From contig NZ_CANMJY010000005.1 in NCBI RefSeq assembly GCF_947498345.1, forward strand, positions 124,001 to 188,000: DNA of 64,000 nt, given 5' to 3'. Made by a program: the position numbers and the translations under genes. Every line of letters begins with the position of its first letter. The stretch's first letter is position 1. The notes under the pieces are model-generated. The model did no database searches and was not told where the DNA came from. It saw only the letters and a list, made by a program, of their open reading frames with translations. Below, piece after piece: positions 47,076 through 55,960 of this stretch. The stretch is from an uncultured Winogradskyella sp. GTDB lineage: Bacteria > Bacteroidota > Bacteroidia > Flavobacteriales > Flavobacteriaceae.

Positions 47076-48866
47076 TTACAGTTGGGAATTTAACCACTGC
47101 TTTGGTGTTAGTGCTTCTACCTTTTTGAAGTAAGTATTAAAAACTGTCTTTGAGTTGAAACCACTATCGTAGGCTAACCCTAATAAGGTAAGATGCTTGT
47201 TTTCTGGTTTTAATGCTATTTCCTTAAAGTGGACTAAACGATGTGTATTGATAAGCTCGTTAAAATTGGTTTTTAGGTTATCGTTAATGAACTTTGATAG
47301 TTTGTTAGGGTTGATGTCTAACTCTTTTGCTAATACTCGTAACGATATTTCAGGATTTAAATATAGTTTGGACTTACTTAAAAGCTCCTCTAATTGTGTT
47401 TTTAACTTTGAGGATTCAGCATCGGAGAATGTTAGTACTGATGCATTAGTTAATTGTGGAACTATTAGGGTCTTAATTTCTTCGTTTGCAGAAACACTCT
47501 CTACTAATTTTTTATATCTACTCGTTTGCCTTAACGGTTCTATAAATGGGTCGAACTGAAAGTTGATTACTTGTCCGATTCTTTCGTCTACCAATACTTC
47601 TAAACGGTTTAAAGCTTCTTCTATTTTATTACAATGTATTAAGTAGTATAAATCCCAAAAGACCATCAAGTTTTCTGCATCGGTCGAGAGTAACTCGTTA
47701 TACTCAATATTTTGTTTATTATTAATAGCATTATATAACTCTTCAACCATAACCAAGAACTTATCGCTTAAAAACGTCTTTGCGAATGCTATGGCTTCTT
47801 TCTTATTCTTTTTAAATATTAGACACGCTAATTTTAAATGTCTGCTTAAATCAAATGTTTTGTCAATCTTTAAGGAACTTTCGAAACATTTAATTGCTGC
47901 ATCAAAATCACCCTTTAGGTAGAAAATATTTCCTCTTGTATAGTAGTGATTTGGTGATAGAGGATTTATTTTAAGTATATGGTCTGTCTCTTTTAAAGCT
48001 TCATCGAAAAGGCCATTTGCTGTATATAATTCTGCCAAGGCTTCATTAGCTTCTCCAAAATACGGATTGACTTTTAAACATTGTATAAGTTCTTGATACC
48101 CTTTTTTGAATTGCCAGTTACCCCAAAAACTTATGGTTGCCTTTGCGAAATGTCCCATATATGAACCTGAATTTAGTTGGTAGCCTTTTTCGAGATATTC
48201 ATTAGCTTTTTTAAGACCATCAACTCTGTCTATATGCCTCCAACTGGCAATTATGGCATAGCACCAACCAATAGCCACTAAAGGATCTGCATAATTGGTA
48301 TCAATACTAGCACTTTTTTTATAATAGTCAATAGCTTTCTCCATATTAACCAAATTCCAGGTTAATTGATAGTGTCTGCCTTTGAGATACCATTGATAAG
48401 CTTTTAAGTTTTGAGTATGAATGGTTGATAGAGATTCATCTATTTCAATATGTCCAAAGTTCTCTCGTATCTTATCCGCAATTAACAGACTTATTTCATC
48501 TTGTAGTGCAAATACATCGTCCAATTGCCTGTCGAACTTTTCGGACCATAAAAGAAATCCGTTATCGGTACGTGTTAATTGTGTTGATATACGAATCCTA
48601 TCTTTTGCAATTCGAATACTCCCTTCAACCGCATTTGTAACGCCCAGCTCATTACCGATAATTCGAATATCAGCAGGCTTATCTTTGAATGCAAATGAAG
48701 ATGTTCTTGCGGTTACTTTAAGTCCTTCAACTTTTGAAAGTGCATTGATAATTTCTTCGGTAATTCCATCAGAAAAGTAATCATAGCTATTATCACCACT
48801 CATATTTCTGAATGGTAAAACGACTATAGACTTATCAATATCTGTAAATTTCTTATTTAAATTCAA
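47076..48866 (-). CDS. TolB-like / TPR / AraC-type transcriptional regulator
   Basis: The protein has 596 residues. The N-terminal domain (about 10-125), with SIVVLPFRNMSGDNSYDYFSDGITEEIINALSKV, is the FlgO/TolB-like region that precedes TPRs in many adenylate-cyclase-type and regulatory proteins. TPR-type helices fill about 150-400 (for example NPYFGEANEALAELYTANGLFDEAL). The C-terminus (about 490-596) is an AraC-type HTH: ISLRVLAKELDINPNKLSKFIN and LLGLAYDSGFNSKTVFNTYFKK. No transmembrane segment is seen, so it is a cytoplasmic regulator. It probably controls the redox/hydrolase genes downstream. Confidence 0.87.
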   Translation of the reverse strand: MNLNKKFTDIDKSIVVLPFRNMSGDNSYDYFSDGITEEIINALSKVEGLKVTARTSSFAFKDKPADIRIIGNELGVTNAVEGSIRIAKDRIRISTQLTRTDNGFLLWSEKFDRQLDDVFALQDEISLLIADKIRENFGHIEIDESLSTIHTQNLKAYQWYLKGRHYQLTWNLVNMEKAIDYYKKSASIDTNYADPLVAIGWCYAIIASWRHIDRVDGLKKANEYLEKGYQLNSGSYMGHFAKATISFWGNWQFKKGYQELIQCLKVNPYFGEANEALAELYTANGLFDEALKETDHILKINPLSPNHYYTRGNIFYLKGDFDAAIKCFESSLKIDKTFDLSRHLKLACLIFKKNKKEAIAFAKTFLSDKFLVMVEELYNAINNKQNIEYNELLSTDAENLMVFWDLYYLIHCNKIEEALNRLEVLVDERIGQVINFQFDPFIEPLRQTSRYKKLVESVSANEEIKTLIVPQLTNASVLTFSDAESSKLKTQLEELLSKSKLYLNPEISLRVLAKELDINPNKLSKFINDNLKTNFNELINTHRLVHFKEIALKPENKHLTLLGLAYDSGFNSKTVFNTYFKKVEALTPKQWLNSQL

Positions 48867-49226
48867 TCAAAGTGTAGTTTCAATCAAAGATAATAATTGA
48901 TTAGAATAAATAGAATATCACTTTTTACCTATATGCATTCAAAGAGAAATTGTATAAATACGAATAATTATAACCTATTTACCGATACAGAAAGTAAAAC
49001 ATTAACAATGATAATTGTTAAGTTTTCTATGGTACAAAATTGGTACAGTAAAAATCAAAAATAAACAAACTAGAGCTTCAAATCTATTATTATCAAAAAC
49101 TATTTATGAACTATGGTTAAAAAGCATTATGATCATACAATCACTACTTTTTTTAGAGAATTTGCTAAAAGCCAAGCTGAAGATGTAATACTTAGCGATT
49201 ATCCAGTAAAACTCTTCTTAATTGAA
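48867..49226. other. Intergenic region with one weak plus-strand frame
   Basis: These 360 bases separate the AraC-type regulator start from the EamA-transporter stop. A 47-codon plus-strand frame (49113-49256, MVKKHYDHTITTFFREFAK...) runs into the transporter gene; it has no recognisable family and I do not call it a gene. Otherwise AT-rich sequence that should contain the promoter of the regulator. Confidence 0.45.
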
Positions 49227-50063
49227 TCAATTGTTTTGTTTAATTATATAATTTAACACTAGTCCTAATAGAATTAAAGCTACTCCCAATAAACTAATAA
49301 AGCTATAGACTTCATTTAACCATATTACTCCAATAATCATTGTAAAAACCACTTCAATGTATTTTAACGGTGCTACTTGATTTATTTCTCCAGTTTGAAA
49401 TGCTTTTGTCATATAGTATTGTCCAAAATATCCAAAAACACCCAAACTATAAAGCGATAACCATTCATATCCTATTGGAGTAATCCATACACTAAAAGAC
49501 AAAATACCTGCACTAACAGAGGCAATAATCATAAAATAATTGACGACAATAATTGGATGATCTTGATTTCCAATTTTTCTAATCAATATAAAAACTAAAC
49601 CAGTAAAAACAGCTGATAAAATAGCATAAAATATTCCTAAACCACTTAAGTCATTATTAAACCCTTTTAAAACAAACACACCAATTAGTGCAATGGCAAA
49701 ACAAATCCATTGTAAATATTTTGTATTTTCTTTAAATAATATTACTGCGAAAATGGTTGCGAAAATTGGCGAAATATACCTTATGGAAACAGACGCTCCC
49801 ATAGACAAATATGTTAAGGATTTAAAAAACAATGTCATTGCAATAAATCCTGTAACCCCTCTTAATATTAATAAGGTTTTTTTATTACCAAGTATTGAAA
49901 TTCTATTTTTCAAAATGAAGGGAATGGTAAATAATAATGACCCTATTGATCTAAAAAATACAATCTGATAAATATTAAAACGTCCTAAACTTTTTACAAG
50001 TACATTTAAAATAGAAAAGGCTAAGGCACTTAAAATCATAAATACTATGGCCTTTTTAATCAT
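49227..50063 (-). CDS. EamA/DMT family transporter
   Basis: The product has 278 residues from the ATG ending at 50063 (a TTG three codons upstream is less likely). About ten hydrophobic helices form two EamA repeats; landmarks are ALAFSILNVLVKSLGRFNIYQIVFFRS and LTYLSMGASVSIRYISPIFATIFAVILFKE, and LKYIEVVFTMIIGVIWLNEVYS in the second repeat. It is an inner-membrane exporter or importer of small metabolites in the drug/metabolite superfamily; substrate unknown. It lies just before the alginate locus without obvious linkage. Confidence 0.9.
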   Translation of the reverse strand: MIKKAIVFMILSALAFSILNVLVKSLGRFNIYQIVFFRSIGSLLFTIPFILKNRISILGNKKTLLILRGVTGFIAMTLFFKSLTYLSMGASVSIRYISPIFATIFAVILFKENTKYLQWICFAIALIGVFVLKGFNNDLSGLGIFYAILSAVFTGLVFILIRKIGNQDHPIIVVNYFMIIASVSAGILSFSVWITPIGYEWLSLYSLGVFGYFGQYYMTKAFQTGEINQVAPLKYIEVVFTMIIGVIWLNEVYSFISLLGVALILLGLVLNYIIKQNN

Positions 50064-50097
50064 AAAAATCAATCTCTATTCATTTGTTTTAAAAACT

Positions 50098-50307
50098 TTA
50101 CAGTTTTTTTAAACTATAATTGGAAATGCTTGTATCAAAGTAAATATGCTGTTTAGACAAATTACTTATCATTTTTTGAATATCTTTTAGTTTAGGGTAG
50201 ATTTTTGAAATTACTAAAGCTCGATCTACTCTTCAGTCGTAACTACTTTTTATGAATTCAAATTCTTTGGTTTCTTTAAGTGTAATTGAATATTTATAAT
50301 GATTCAT
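50098..50307 (-). pseudogene. Possible small gene with in-frame TGA, coupled to kdgA
   Basis: An ATG ending at 50307 overlaps the kdgA stop as ATGA. The frame reads MNHYKYSITLKETKEFEFIK... for 24 codons, meets TGA at 50233-50235, and then stays open for another 44 codons to TAA at 50098-50100. The combined 68-residue product looks protein-like (ISKIYPKLKDIQKMISNL). It may be a small gene inactivated by one nonsense change, or a true 24-residue peptide. No family recognised. Confidence 0.3.
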
Positions 50308-50972
50308 TCTTTTACACTTTCAATAATATTTAATACCAGCCTTGTAGTTTTCTCAATAGCTTTAAAATCATACTTACCTTGAGTATCTTTTTTTATCAAT
50401 TTTGATCCCATTCCAACACAAGTAGCACCTGCTTCAAACCATGATTTTAGGTTTTCTTTATTAGGTGAAACTCCTCCTGTTGGCATAATACTAGTCCAAG
50501 GCTGGGGTCCTTTAATAGTTTTTATAAATCCCGGACCATAAATTTCACCAGGAAACAATTTTACTATTTCACATCCTAATTCTTCTGCACGAGCGATTTC
50601 AGTGAGTGATCCACATCCAGGAGACCATAATACTTTCCTTCGATTACAAACTATTGCAATATCTTCTCTAAGTACAGGAGTTACAATAAAATTGGCTCCT
50701 AAAGCCATAAATCTTGAAGCAGAAGCAGCATCGGTTACTGAGCCTACTCCCATAATCATTCCATGCAAATCTTTAATAACATATTTATTTAATTCTCCGA
50801 AGATTTCGTGAGCAAAGTCTCCTCTTGCAGTAAACTCCATTAATCTTGCTCCTGCATTGTAACATGCTTCAAGTACTTTTTTACAATCGTCTAGACTACT
50901 ATCGTAAAACAAAGGGACTAATCCCGTTTGTCTCATTACCTCAACGACTTCTATTCTCGTATAACCTGCCAT
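50304..50972 (-). CDS. kdgA: KDPG aldolase (2-keto-3-deoxy-6-phosphogluconate aldolase)
   Basis: The 222-residue class I aldolase belongs to the Eda/KdgA family. Readable are LMEFTARGDFAHEIF (Glu of the active site), GCEIVKLFPGEIYGPGFIK (Schiff-base Lys in VKLFPGE) and SIMPTGGVSPNKENLKSWFEAGATCVGMGSKL (phosphate-binding TGGV and GMGS). It splits KDPG to pyruvate and glyceraldehyde-3-phosphate, the last step of alginate and uronate catabolism via DEH and KDG. It lies 7 bases after kdgK in the operon. Confidence 0.94.
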   Translation of the reverse strand: MAGYTRIEVVEVMRQTGLVPLFYDSSLDDCKKVLEACYNAGARLMEFTARGDFAHEIFGELNKYVIKDLHGMIMGVGSVTDAASASRFMALGANFIVTPVLREDIAIVCNRRKVLWSPGCGSLTEIARAEELGCEIVKLFPGEIYGPGFIKTIKGPQPWTSIMPTGGVSPNKENLKSWFEAGATCVGMGSKLIKKDTQGKYDFKAIEKTTRLVLNIIESVKE

Positions 50973-50979
50973 AATATTA

Positions 50980-52002
50980 CTATCTTAATACTTTACCCGT
51001 GCTATCCCCATCTAAAAATTTTTCAATTTCATTCATAGAAATAAGATTATAGTCACCATATATTGTATGCTTTAAACAACATGAAGCCACAGCAATATTT
51101 AGAGCTTTTTGTTTATCATTTGAATGCTTTAACAGTCCATAAATGAGTCCCCCCATATACGCATCACCACTTCCAACCCTATCAACTACAGGAGTAACTT
51201 CTTTGATATCTGCATCATAAATATTTCTCTTATCATAAAGAATACCACCAATTCTTTGGTGCGAAGCACTTACAGAATAACGTAAAGTGGTAGACATAAT
51301 TTCTAGTTCAGGACATATTTCAAAAATCTTATTGTAGAGAATAGGTAGGGTTTTTAGGTTTTGATAATTAGGGTTTACCTTATCTATTCCCAACATAAAA
51401 CTTGCAGTATCAATATCACCTAAAATTATGTTACTATATTTTAGTAATTCTGGCATAACTTCTTTTGGCGATTTACCATATTTCCATAGTTTAGATCGAT
51501 AATTTAGGTCGCAAGAAATTGTAATACCTAACTTTTTTGCAGTTTTGACAGCTTCTAAACACTCCTTAGCAGCTCCAACTGATATAGCAGGAGTAATTCC
51601 GCTCCAATGAAACCAAGTGGCGTTCTTTAATATGTCATCCCAATCAAAAGTGCCTTTTTTTATATTGGCCATAGCACTATTTGCTCTATCGTATAACACA
51701 TTACTTGGCCTTGTACCAGCCCCTGTTTCAAGAAAATATATGCCTAATCTATCACCCCCAAAAATAACATTATTTGAATCTACACTTCTCTTACGCAATT
51801 CTCTTAAAGCTGTCTGACCAATTTCATTATTTGGTAATTTAGTAACAAATTCTGAAGCAATGCCAAAATTAGCAAGAGATACAGCTACATTAAATTCTCC
51901 TCCGCCATATGTTGCATTAAAAGATTTCGCTTGAGAAAATCTTAAAAAACGTTCGGTAGAAAGTCTTAACATTAATTCACCAAAGGTTACTACCTTTTCC
52001 AT
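50980..52002 (-). CDS. kdgK: 2-keto-3-deoxygluconate kinase
   Basis: The 340-residue PfkB/ribokinase-family sugar kinase has GGGEFNVAVSLANFG near the start and VDRVGSGDAYMGGLIYGLL near the C-terminus (GxGD with the catalytic Asp). Similar kinases phosphorylate KDG at C6. It lies between kdgA (7 bases) and the SDR reductase gene (15 bases), which fixes its role: KDG formed from DEH is phosphorylated here before cleavage. The N-terminus MEKVVTFGELMLRLST is typical of the family. Confidence 0.94.
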   Translation of the reverse strand: MEKVVTFGELMLRLSTERFLRFSQAKSFNATYGGGEFNVAVSLANFGIASEFVTKLPNNEIGQTALRELRKRSVDSNNVIFGGDRLGIYFLETGAGTRPSNVLYDRANSAMANIKKGTFDWDDILKNATWFHWSGITPAISVGAAKECLEAVKTAKKLGITISCDLNYRSKLWKYGKSPKEVMPELLKYSNIILGDIDTASFMLGIDKVNPNYQNLKTLPILYNKIFEICPELEIMSTTLRYSVSASHQRIGGILYDKRNIYDADIKEVTPVVDRVGSGDAYMGGLIYGLLKHSNDKQKALNIAVASCCLKHTIYGDYNLISMNEIEKFLDGDSTGKVLR

Positions 52003-52017
52003 TATTACTTAATTTTG

Positions 52018-52782
52018 TTATATACCTAATGCCTGTCCACCACCAATTTGAATGGTTTCGGCTGTAACAAATGACGCATCCTTACTTGCTAAGAATGAAA
52101 CAACACCTGCGACATCATTAGGTTGTCCTAGTCTTCCCAACATAATATTATTTGCCCAAGACGCAAAGACTTCTGGCTTTGTAGCCTTAATTTGCGCATG
52201 AAACGGTGTATCTATAGTCCCTGGTGAAACAGCATTAACCCTTATTCCGTATTCTGCTAAATCTTTAGCTAAAGCTCTGGTAATAGCATGAACACCTGCT
52301 TTAGAGGTACCATAAATTCCTGCACCTGGTCCACCAGCAGTCCAACCAGCGTTAGACGTATAATTGATTATAGAAGGATGTTCACCTTTTTTAAGAAATG
52401 GAATAGCTGCTCTTGATGCAAAGAAGACTGAATCTAAATTTAATGCCATTACAAACCTGTAAAACTCAGTAGTCATATCTTCAAACCTAGATCTTCCTCC
52501 AAGTCCACCAGCATTATTTACAAGTACGTCAATTTTACCATATTTCTCACCTATCTTAGTAATGTTTGAGACCACTTGATCTTCTTTGGTAACATCAAAT
52601 CCATAATACTCGGCATTAATACCAGCTTCAGATAATTCCTTTACCCTTTGAGCTCCAGCATCATCTTGTATTCCATTTAACAATACTGTATAACCATCCT
52701 CACCTAATCGTTTAGCTACGGCAAAACCAATGCCTCCAGTTGCACCTGTTACTACTGCTATTTTATCTTTATTTTTACTCAT
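52018..52782 (-). CDS. SDR oxidoreductase, probable DEH (4-deoxy-L-erythro-5-hexoseulose uronate) reductase
   Basis: The 254-residue classical SDR has TGATGGIG (12-19), NNAGG, a central Ser and YGTSKAG (YxxxK) and the SPGTIDTPF segment after the active site. In flavobacterial alginate loci an SDR between the transporter and kdgK reduces DEH to KDG with NAD(P)H; position and family fit well. A glucose/gluconate dehydrogenase is the alternative from sequence alone. It lies 22 bases after the MFS transporter gene. Confidence 0.88.
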   Translation of the reverse strand: MSKNKDKIAVVTGATGGIGFAVAKRLGEDGYTVLLNGIQDDAGAQRVKELSEAGINAEYYGFDVTKEDQVVSNITKIGEKYGKIDVLVNNAGGLGGRSRFEDMTTEFYRFVMALNLDSVFFASRAAIPFLKKGEHPSIINYTSNAGWTAGGPGAGIYGTSKAGVHAITRALAKDLAEYGIRVNAVSPGTIDTPFHAQIKATKPEVFASWANNIMLGRLGQPNDVAGVVSFLASKDASFVTAETIQIGGGQALGI

Positions 52783-52804
52783 GCTTTATCTTTTATTTTT
52801 ATTT

Positions 52805-54103
52805 CTATTTTGCTTTAAGAGGTTGAATTTTTGGGCATAATATCCATATACTTGCCATAGTAATAATAGCTAATGTTGCTCCAATTATAAAAGCAGGTGT
52901 GTAATTACCACCTAATGTTAGCCAAGGCACCAAAGCCGTTAAACCAAATGCCCCTAATTTAGCAGCCATACCAGCAAATCCTGACAAAGTTCCTACAGAT
53001 TTTCCGCCAAATAAATCACTTGGTAAGGTTTGGACGTTGCCAATTGTTGTTTGGAAACCAAATAATATAACTGCCATTAATACCACTGCTGTTTCTGGTG
53101 CTCCGGGGTTTGCCATTGCCAACAATGTAGGTAGCATAATCATACAACCTAAGGTGATTATGAACTTACGAGTTTTATTTACTGTCCATCCTGCCTTTAT
53201 GCGATTTTGAGCTAGAAGTCCACCGAACCAAGCTCCAATCATAGCACCGACATATGGAACCCATGCATAAAACCCAATTGCTTTTACATCCATACCATAA
53301 ACCTCATTTAGATAAATAGGTATCCAAAAAATAAATAACCACCAAATAGGATCGATTGCTGCCGAGGCTATAATAACTCCCCAACTCTCTTTATGTGACA
53401 ATAACTCACTTGTGTTTGGATTATAGCCTTCATCTAAACTATCGTGCTTATCCATATTTTGATTGTTTTGTCCTGTTAAAATATAATCACGCTCTTCATC
53501 AGTTATCCATGGGTGCTTTTTAGGTGGAGATTTTACTAATATCCACCAAGGTATGAGCCATAACAACCCTAATAATCCCACAACTATAAATATATATTGC
53601 CAGCTTAAATAGACAGACAAAAAACCTATTGTAGGAAAGGCTATTATTCCTCCTATTGCTGCACCTGAGTTAAAAAGTCCTTGAGCAAATGCTCTTTCTT
53701 TGGTTGGAAACCACTCTGCATTTCCTTTTGCTGCACCTGGCCAGTTTCCTGCTTCAGCAATACCTAATAAGGAACGAAAAATACTAAGGCTAACAACTCC
53801 TTTTGCAAAAGCGTGTAATGCAGTTGCAATAGACCAAAAACCAATTGATATTGTGAAACCTATTCTAGTTCCAACTTTATCAAATATTTTTCCAAAAATG
53901 GCTTGGCCAAAAGCATAGGATAATATAAATATGGTAGAAATGATTGCATAGATTTCTTTTCGTTCATCTGGATTTTTTTCAGGATATAATTCCTCGGCCA
54001 TATCGGGCCATAAAACAGGCAATGCTTGGCGATCTATATAATTGATTATAGTAGCAAGTGCTATTAAACCTACTACCCACCATCTTAAATTTTTAATTTT
54101 CAT
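52805..54103 (-). CDS. MFS transporter, hexuronate/ACS type (probable DEH importer)
   Basis: The 432-residue protein has about 12 transmembrane helices, opening with ALATIINYIDRQALPVLWPDMAEE and FGQAIFGKIFDKVGTRIGF, the D-K-x-G-T-R loop of MFS proteins. The NYIDRQ motif and GNWPGAAKGNAEWFPTKERAFAQG are typical of the ACS/hexuronate (ExuT-like) subfamily. It would carry alginate monomers from the periplasm across the inner membrane. It starts 29 bases after the stop of the regulator gene and is first of the catabolic genes. Confidence 0.92.
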   Translation of the reverse strand: MKIKNLRWWVVGLIALATIINYIDRQALPVLWPDMAEELYPEKNPDERKEIYAIISTIFILSYAFGQAIFGKIFDKVGTRIGFTISIGFWSIATALHAFAKGVVSLSIFRSLLGIAEAGNWPGAAKGNAEWFPTKERAFAQGLFNSGAAIGGIIAFPTIGFLSVYLSWQYIFIVVGLLGLLWLIPWWILVKSPPKKHPWITDEERDYILTGQNNQNMDKHDSLDEGYNPNTSELLSHKESWGVIIASAAIDPIWWLFIFWIPIYLNEVYGMDVKAIGFYAWVPYVGAMIGAWFGGLLAQNRIKAGWTVNKTRKFIITLGCMIMLPTLLAMANPGAPETAVVLMAVILFGFQTTIGNVQTLPSDLFGGKSVGTLSGFAGMAAKLGAFGLTALVPWLTLGGNYTPAFIIGATLAIITMASIWILCPKIQPLKAK

Positions 54104-54132
54104 TATAATAAATATGAATTTAAAATGGTTAG

Positions 54133-54834
54133 TTAAATATTATAACAATATTGATACAAGACACTAAAGTGGTCTTTCATTTTTTGTTTCGCCAATTTTG
54201 GATTTTGCTCTTGTATAGCATCATAAATGGCTTGATGTTCTGCGATACCTAATTCTGCCAAACCTTTATCACAAACATGATATTTTTCGAAGTTGGTAAT
54301 TATTTCTGGAGTTATAATTAACATAAAAGTATTCATAGTACTATTACCACTTGCTTTTGCAATGGCTAAGTGAAACAGTAAATCCTCTTGAACGGCATCT
54401 TGACCATCTTTTACTTTTATAATATATGCATCTAAAGCCTCTTTCATCTTCTTTAAATCATTCTCTGTTCTTCTCAGTGCAGCTAATCTTACAGTTTTCA
54501 GCTCTAATAATATTCTAGTTTCAACTAAAGATTTAAAATCAGGGTCCTCAAGTCTAAGGATATCCTCAATCATTCCATTCATGGCTATAACACCTATGTT
54601 GGCAACGAACGTTCCACTCTGTGGAATAGAATTTAGAATACCATAAAACTCTAATTTTTGTATAGCTTCTCTAATGTTACTCCTTGTTACTCCAAATTTA
54701 TCAGACAACATTCTTTCGGAAGGTAATTTATCACCCGGCTCAAGATTTTTATAATTTATAAGATCTTTTATCTTGGATATAATAGTCTTCTGAAGGCTAA
54801 GGCCTTCCATTTTTTGTAATGCTTCTAAATTCAT
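54133..54834 (-). CDS. GntR/FadR-family transcriptional regulator of the alginate locus
   Basis: The protein has 233 residues. The N-terminal winged HTH has PGDKLPSERMLSDKFGVTRSNIREAIQKLEFYGIL (pieces of the GntR motif), and the C-terminal FCD domain is all helical with His residues (FHLAIAKASGN, EHQAIYDAI) that can hold a metal and a ligand. FadR-type members are usually released from DNA by a pathway intermediate; KDG or DEH would be logical here (inference). It heads the catabolic operon and has a TGGTTAACCA box 23 bases before its start, consistent with autoregulation. Confidence 0.9.
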   Translation of the reverse strand: MNLEALQKMEGLSLQKTIISKIKDLINYKNLEPGDKLPSERMLSDKFGVTRSNIREAIQKLEFYGILNSIPQSGTFVANIGVIAMNGMIEDILRLEDPDFKSLVETRILLELKTVRLAALRRTENDLKKMKEALDAYIIKVKDGQDAVQEDLLFHLAIAKASGNSTMNTFMLIITPEIITNFEKYHVCDKGLAELGIAEHQAIYDAIQEQNPKLAKQKMKDHFSVLYQYCYNI

Positions 54835-54856
54835 ATTTATTTTAATTTCCAGATAT

Positions 54857-54866
54857 TGGTTAACCA
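54857..54866. promoter_or_regulatory. GntR-type operator box before the regulator gene
   Basis: TGGTTAACCA is a perfect 10-base palindrome located 23 bases upstream of the regulator start. It matches the core TGGTNNACCA that recurs in front of susC (63586-63621) and is compatible with the FadR-subfamily consensus (T-G-GT...AC-A). Confidence 0.65.
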
Positions 54867-55002
54867 GATATTTACACTTAAATTTATATAATTTAATTTA
54901 TAATATGTAATAATTATTAAAGTTTTGTCATACTTATATTACTTCTTCTATTTTAAGATAAAATAGCATTGTATTTGCCAAAAATAATCAATGCGAACTT
55001 TA

Positions 55003-55947
55003 TCAATGACTCACTTCTAATTCATAAAATCGTACTTTTGCATAAGCCCCTTTGTCTCTAGTTTGAAAATAATTACCAGCTTTGAAATAATTTTCAAAAA
55101 CACCCCATTTTTTTATATGTATATTTTCATAAACTTTATACTCATTTCCGTTTAGTACAATTACCATTTTACCCTCTGAGACTTTTACCTCTAGGGTGAA
55201 CTTCCTGAATCCCACTTCTTGTTCAAAATTAAATCCTTCATCATCACCCCAAGCACTTTCATGAAAAATTTCTGGTTCTACAGCATTTGGATTTTTCAAA
55301 ACTTTTGTCTTAACTCTTATTTTTCCTTTATCCCAATAAATTTTTAATATTGGAGGTGCATTGTTATCATCTTCGTTAATTAAATCTCTTTGCTCATTAG
55401 TCAATCTACCATGAATTTGCATAATGATAACACGATGATATTTCCCATTATCATCTCGTGTTACTTCATCCATTTCTATTTTACCTTTCATGTACGCACC
55501 ATCCTTAAAAGTCCAATTCTTGTTGTTATTACCAGGCTCCATTTGCTCTCTTAGCTCTGATCTTGTATACTTTGTGTTTCTAGTTTTTGAATCGGTAGGC
55601 ATAGCATGAAATACTATTGCGCCTTTAATAGAATCTATATACATGTAAGGTTGTGCAACTTCATTGGATGCAAAATTTAAAATCTCAGGTGGCTCAATCT
55701 CATAAGGCTTGCCTTTATCATTTGTTACAGGGAGCGTGACTTTCCAATGATTGAGATCAATTTTTGGTAACTTAACTTTTTTCTTTCGCTTCTTTTTTTT
55801 CTTTTTCCTTTCTTTTTTAACCTCCGTATGCTCTTTCTCGATTTGTTGTACCTGAGACATAACGCAAGTTGTATTAAAAAGTAATATTATAAATAAAAAC
55901 AGTACTACTCGAAAATTAAATATGTTTATTAAATTACATTTCATCAA
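55003..55947 (-). CDS. PL7 alginate lyase, exported
   Basis: The protein has 314 residues. A signal peptide (about 1-32, hydrophobic 13-30) is followed by a striking Lys-rich stretch (about 45-60), then an alginate_lyase2/PL7 domain. All three PL7 signature motifs are present: RSELRE (129-134), QIH (177-179) and YFKAGNYFQ (287-295). These carry the catalytic Arg, Gln, His and Tyr. QIH-type enzymes tend to accept G-containing blocks. It depolymerises alginate at or outside the cell surface and closes the susCD operon, 13 bases after the PKD gene. A Cys at 28 may act as lipidation site. Confidence 0.95.
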   Translation of the reverse strand: MMKCNLINIFNFRVVLFLFIILLFNTTCVMSQVQQIEKEHTEVKKERKKKKKKRKKKVKLPKIDLNHWKVTLPVTNDKGKPYEIEPPEILNFASNEVAQPYMYIDSIKGAIVFHAMPTDSKTRNTKYTRSELREQMEPGNNNKNWTFKDGAYMKGKIEMDEVTRDDNGKYHRVIIMQIHGRLTNEQRDLINEDDNNAPPILKIYWDKGKIRVKTKVLKNPNAVEPEIFHESAWGDDEGFNFEQEVGFRKFTLEVKVSEGKMVIVLNGNEYKVYENIHIKKWGVFENYFKAGNYFQTRDKGAYAKVRFYELEVSH

Positions 55948-55960
55948 TTCTACATTAAAA

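Noticed and set aside
49113-49256. Plus-strand 47-codon frame
   Set aside because: It overlaps the EamA transporter end, has no recognised family and no promoter; chance in AT-rich DNA is likely.
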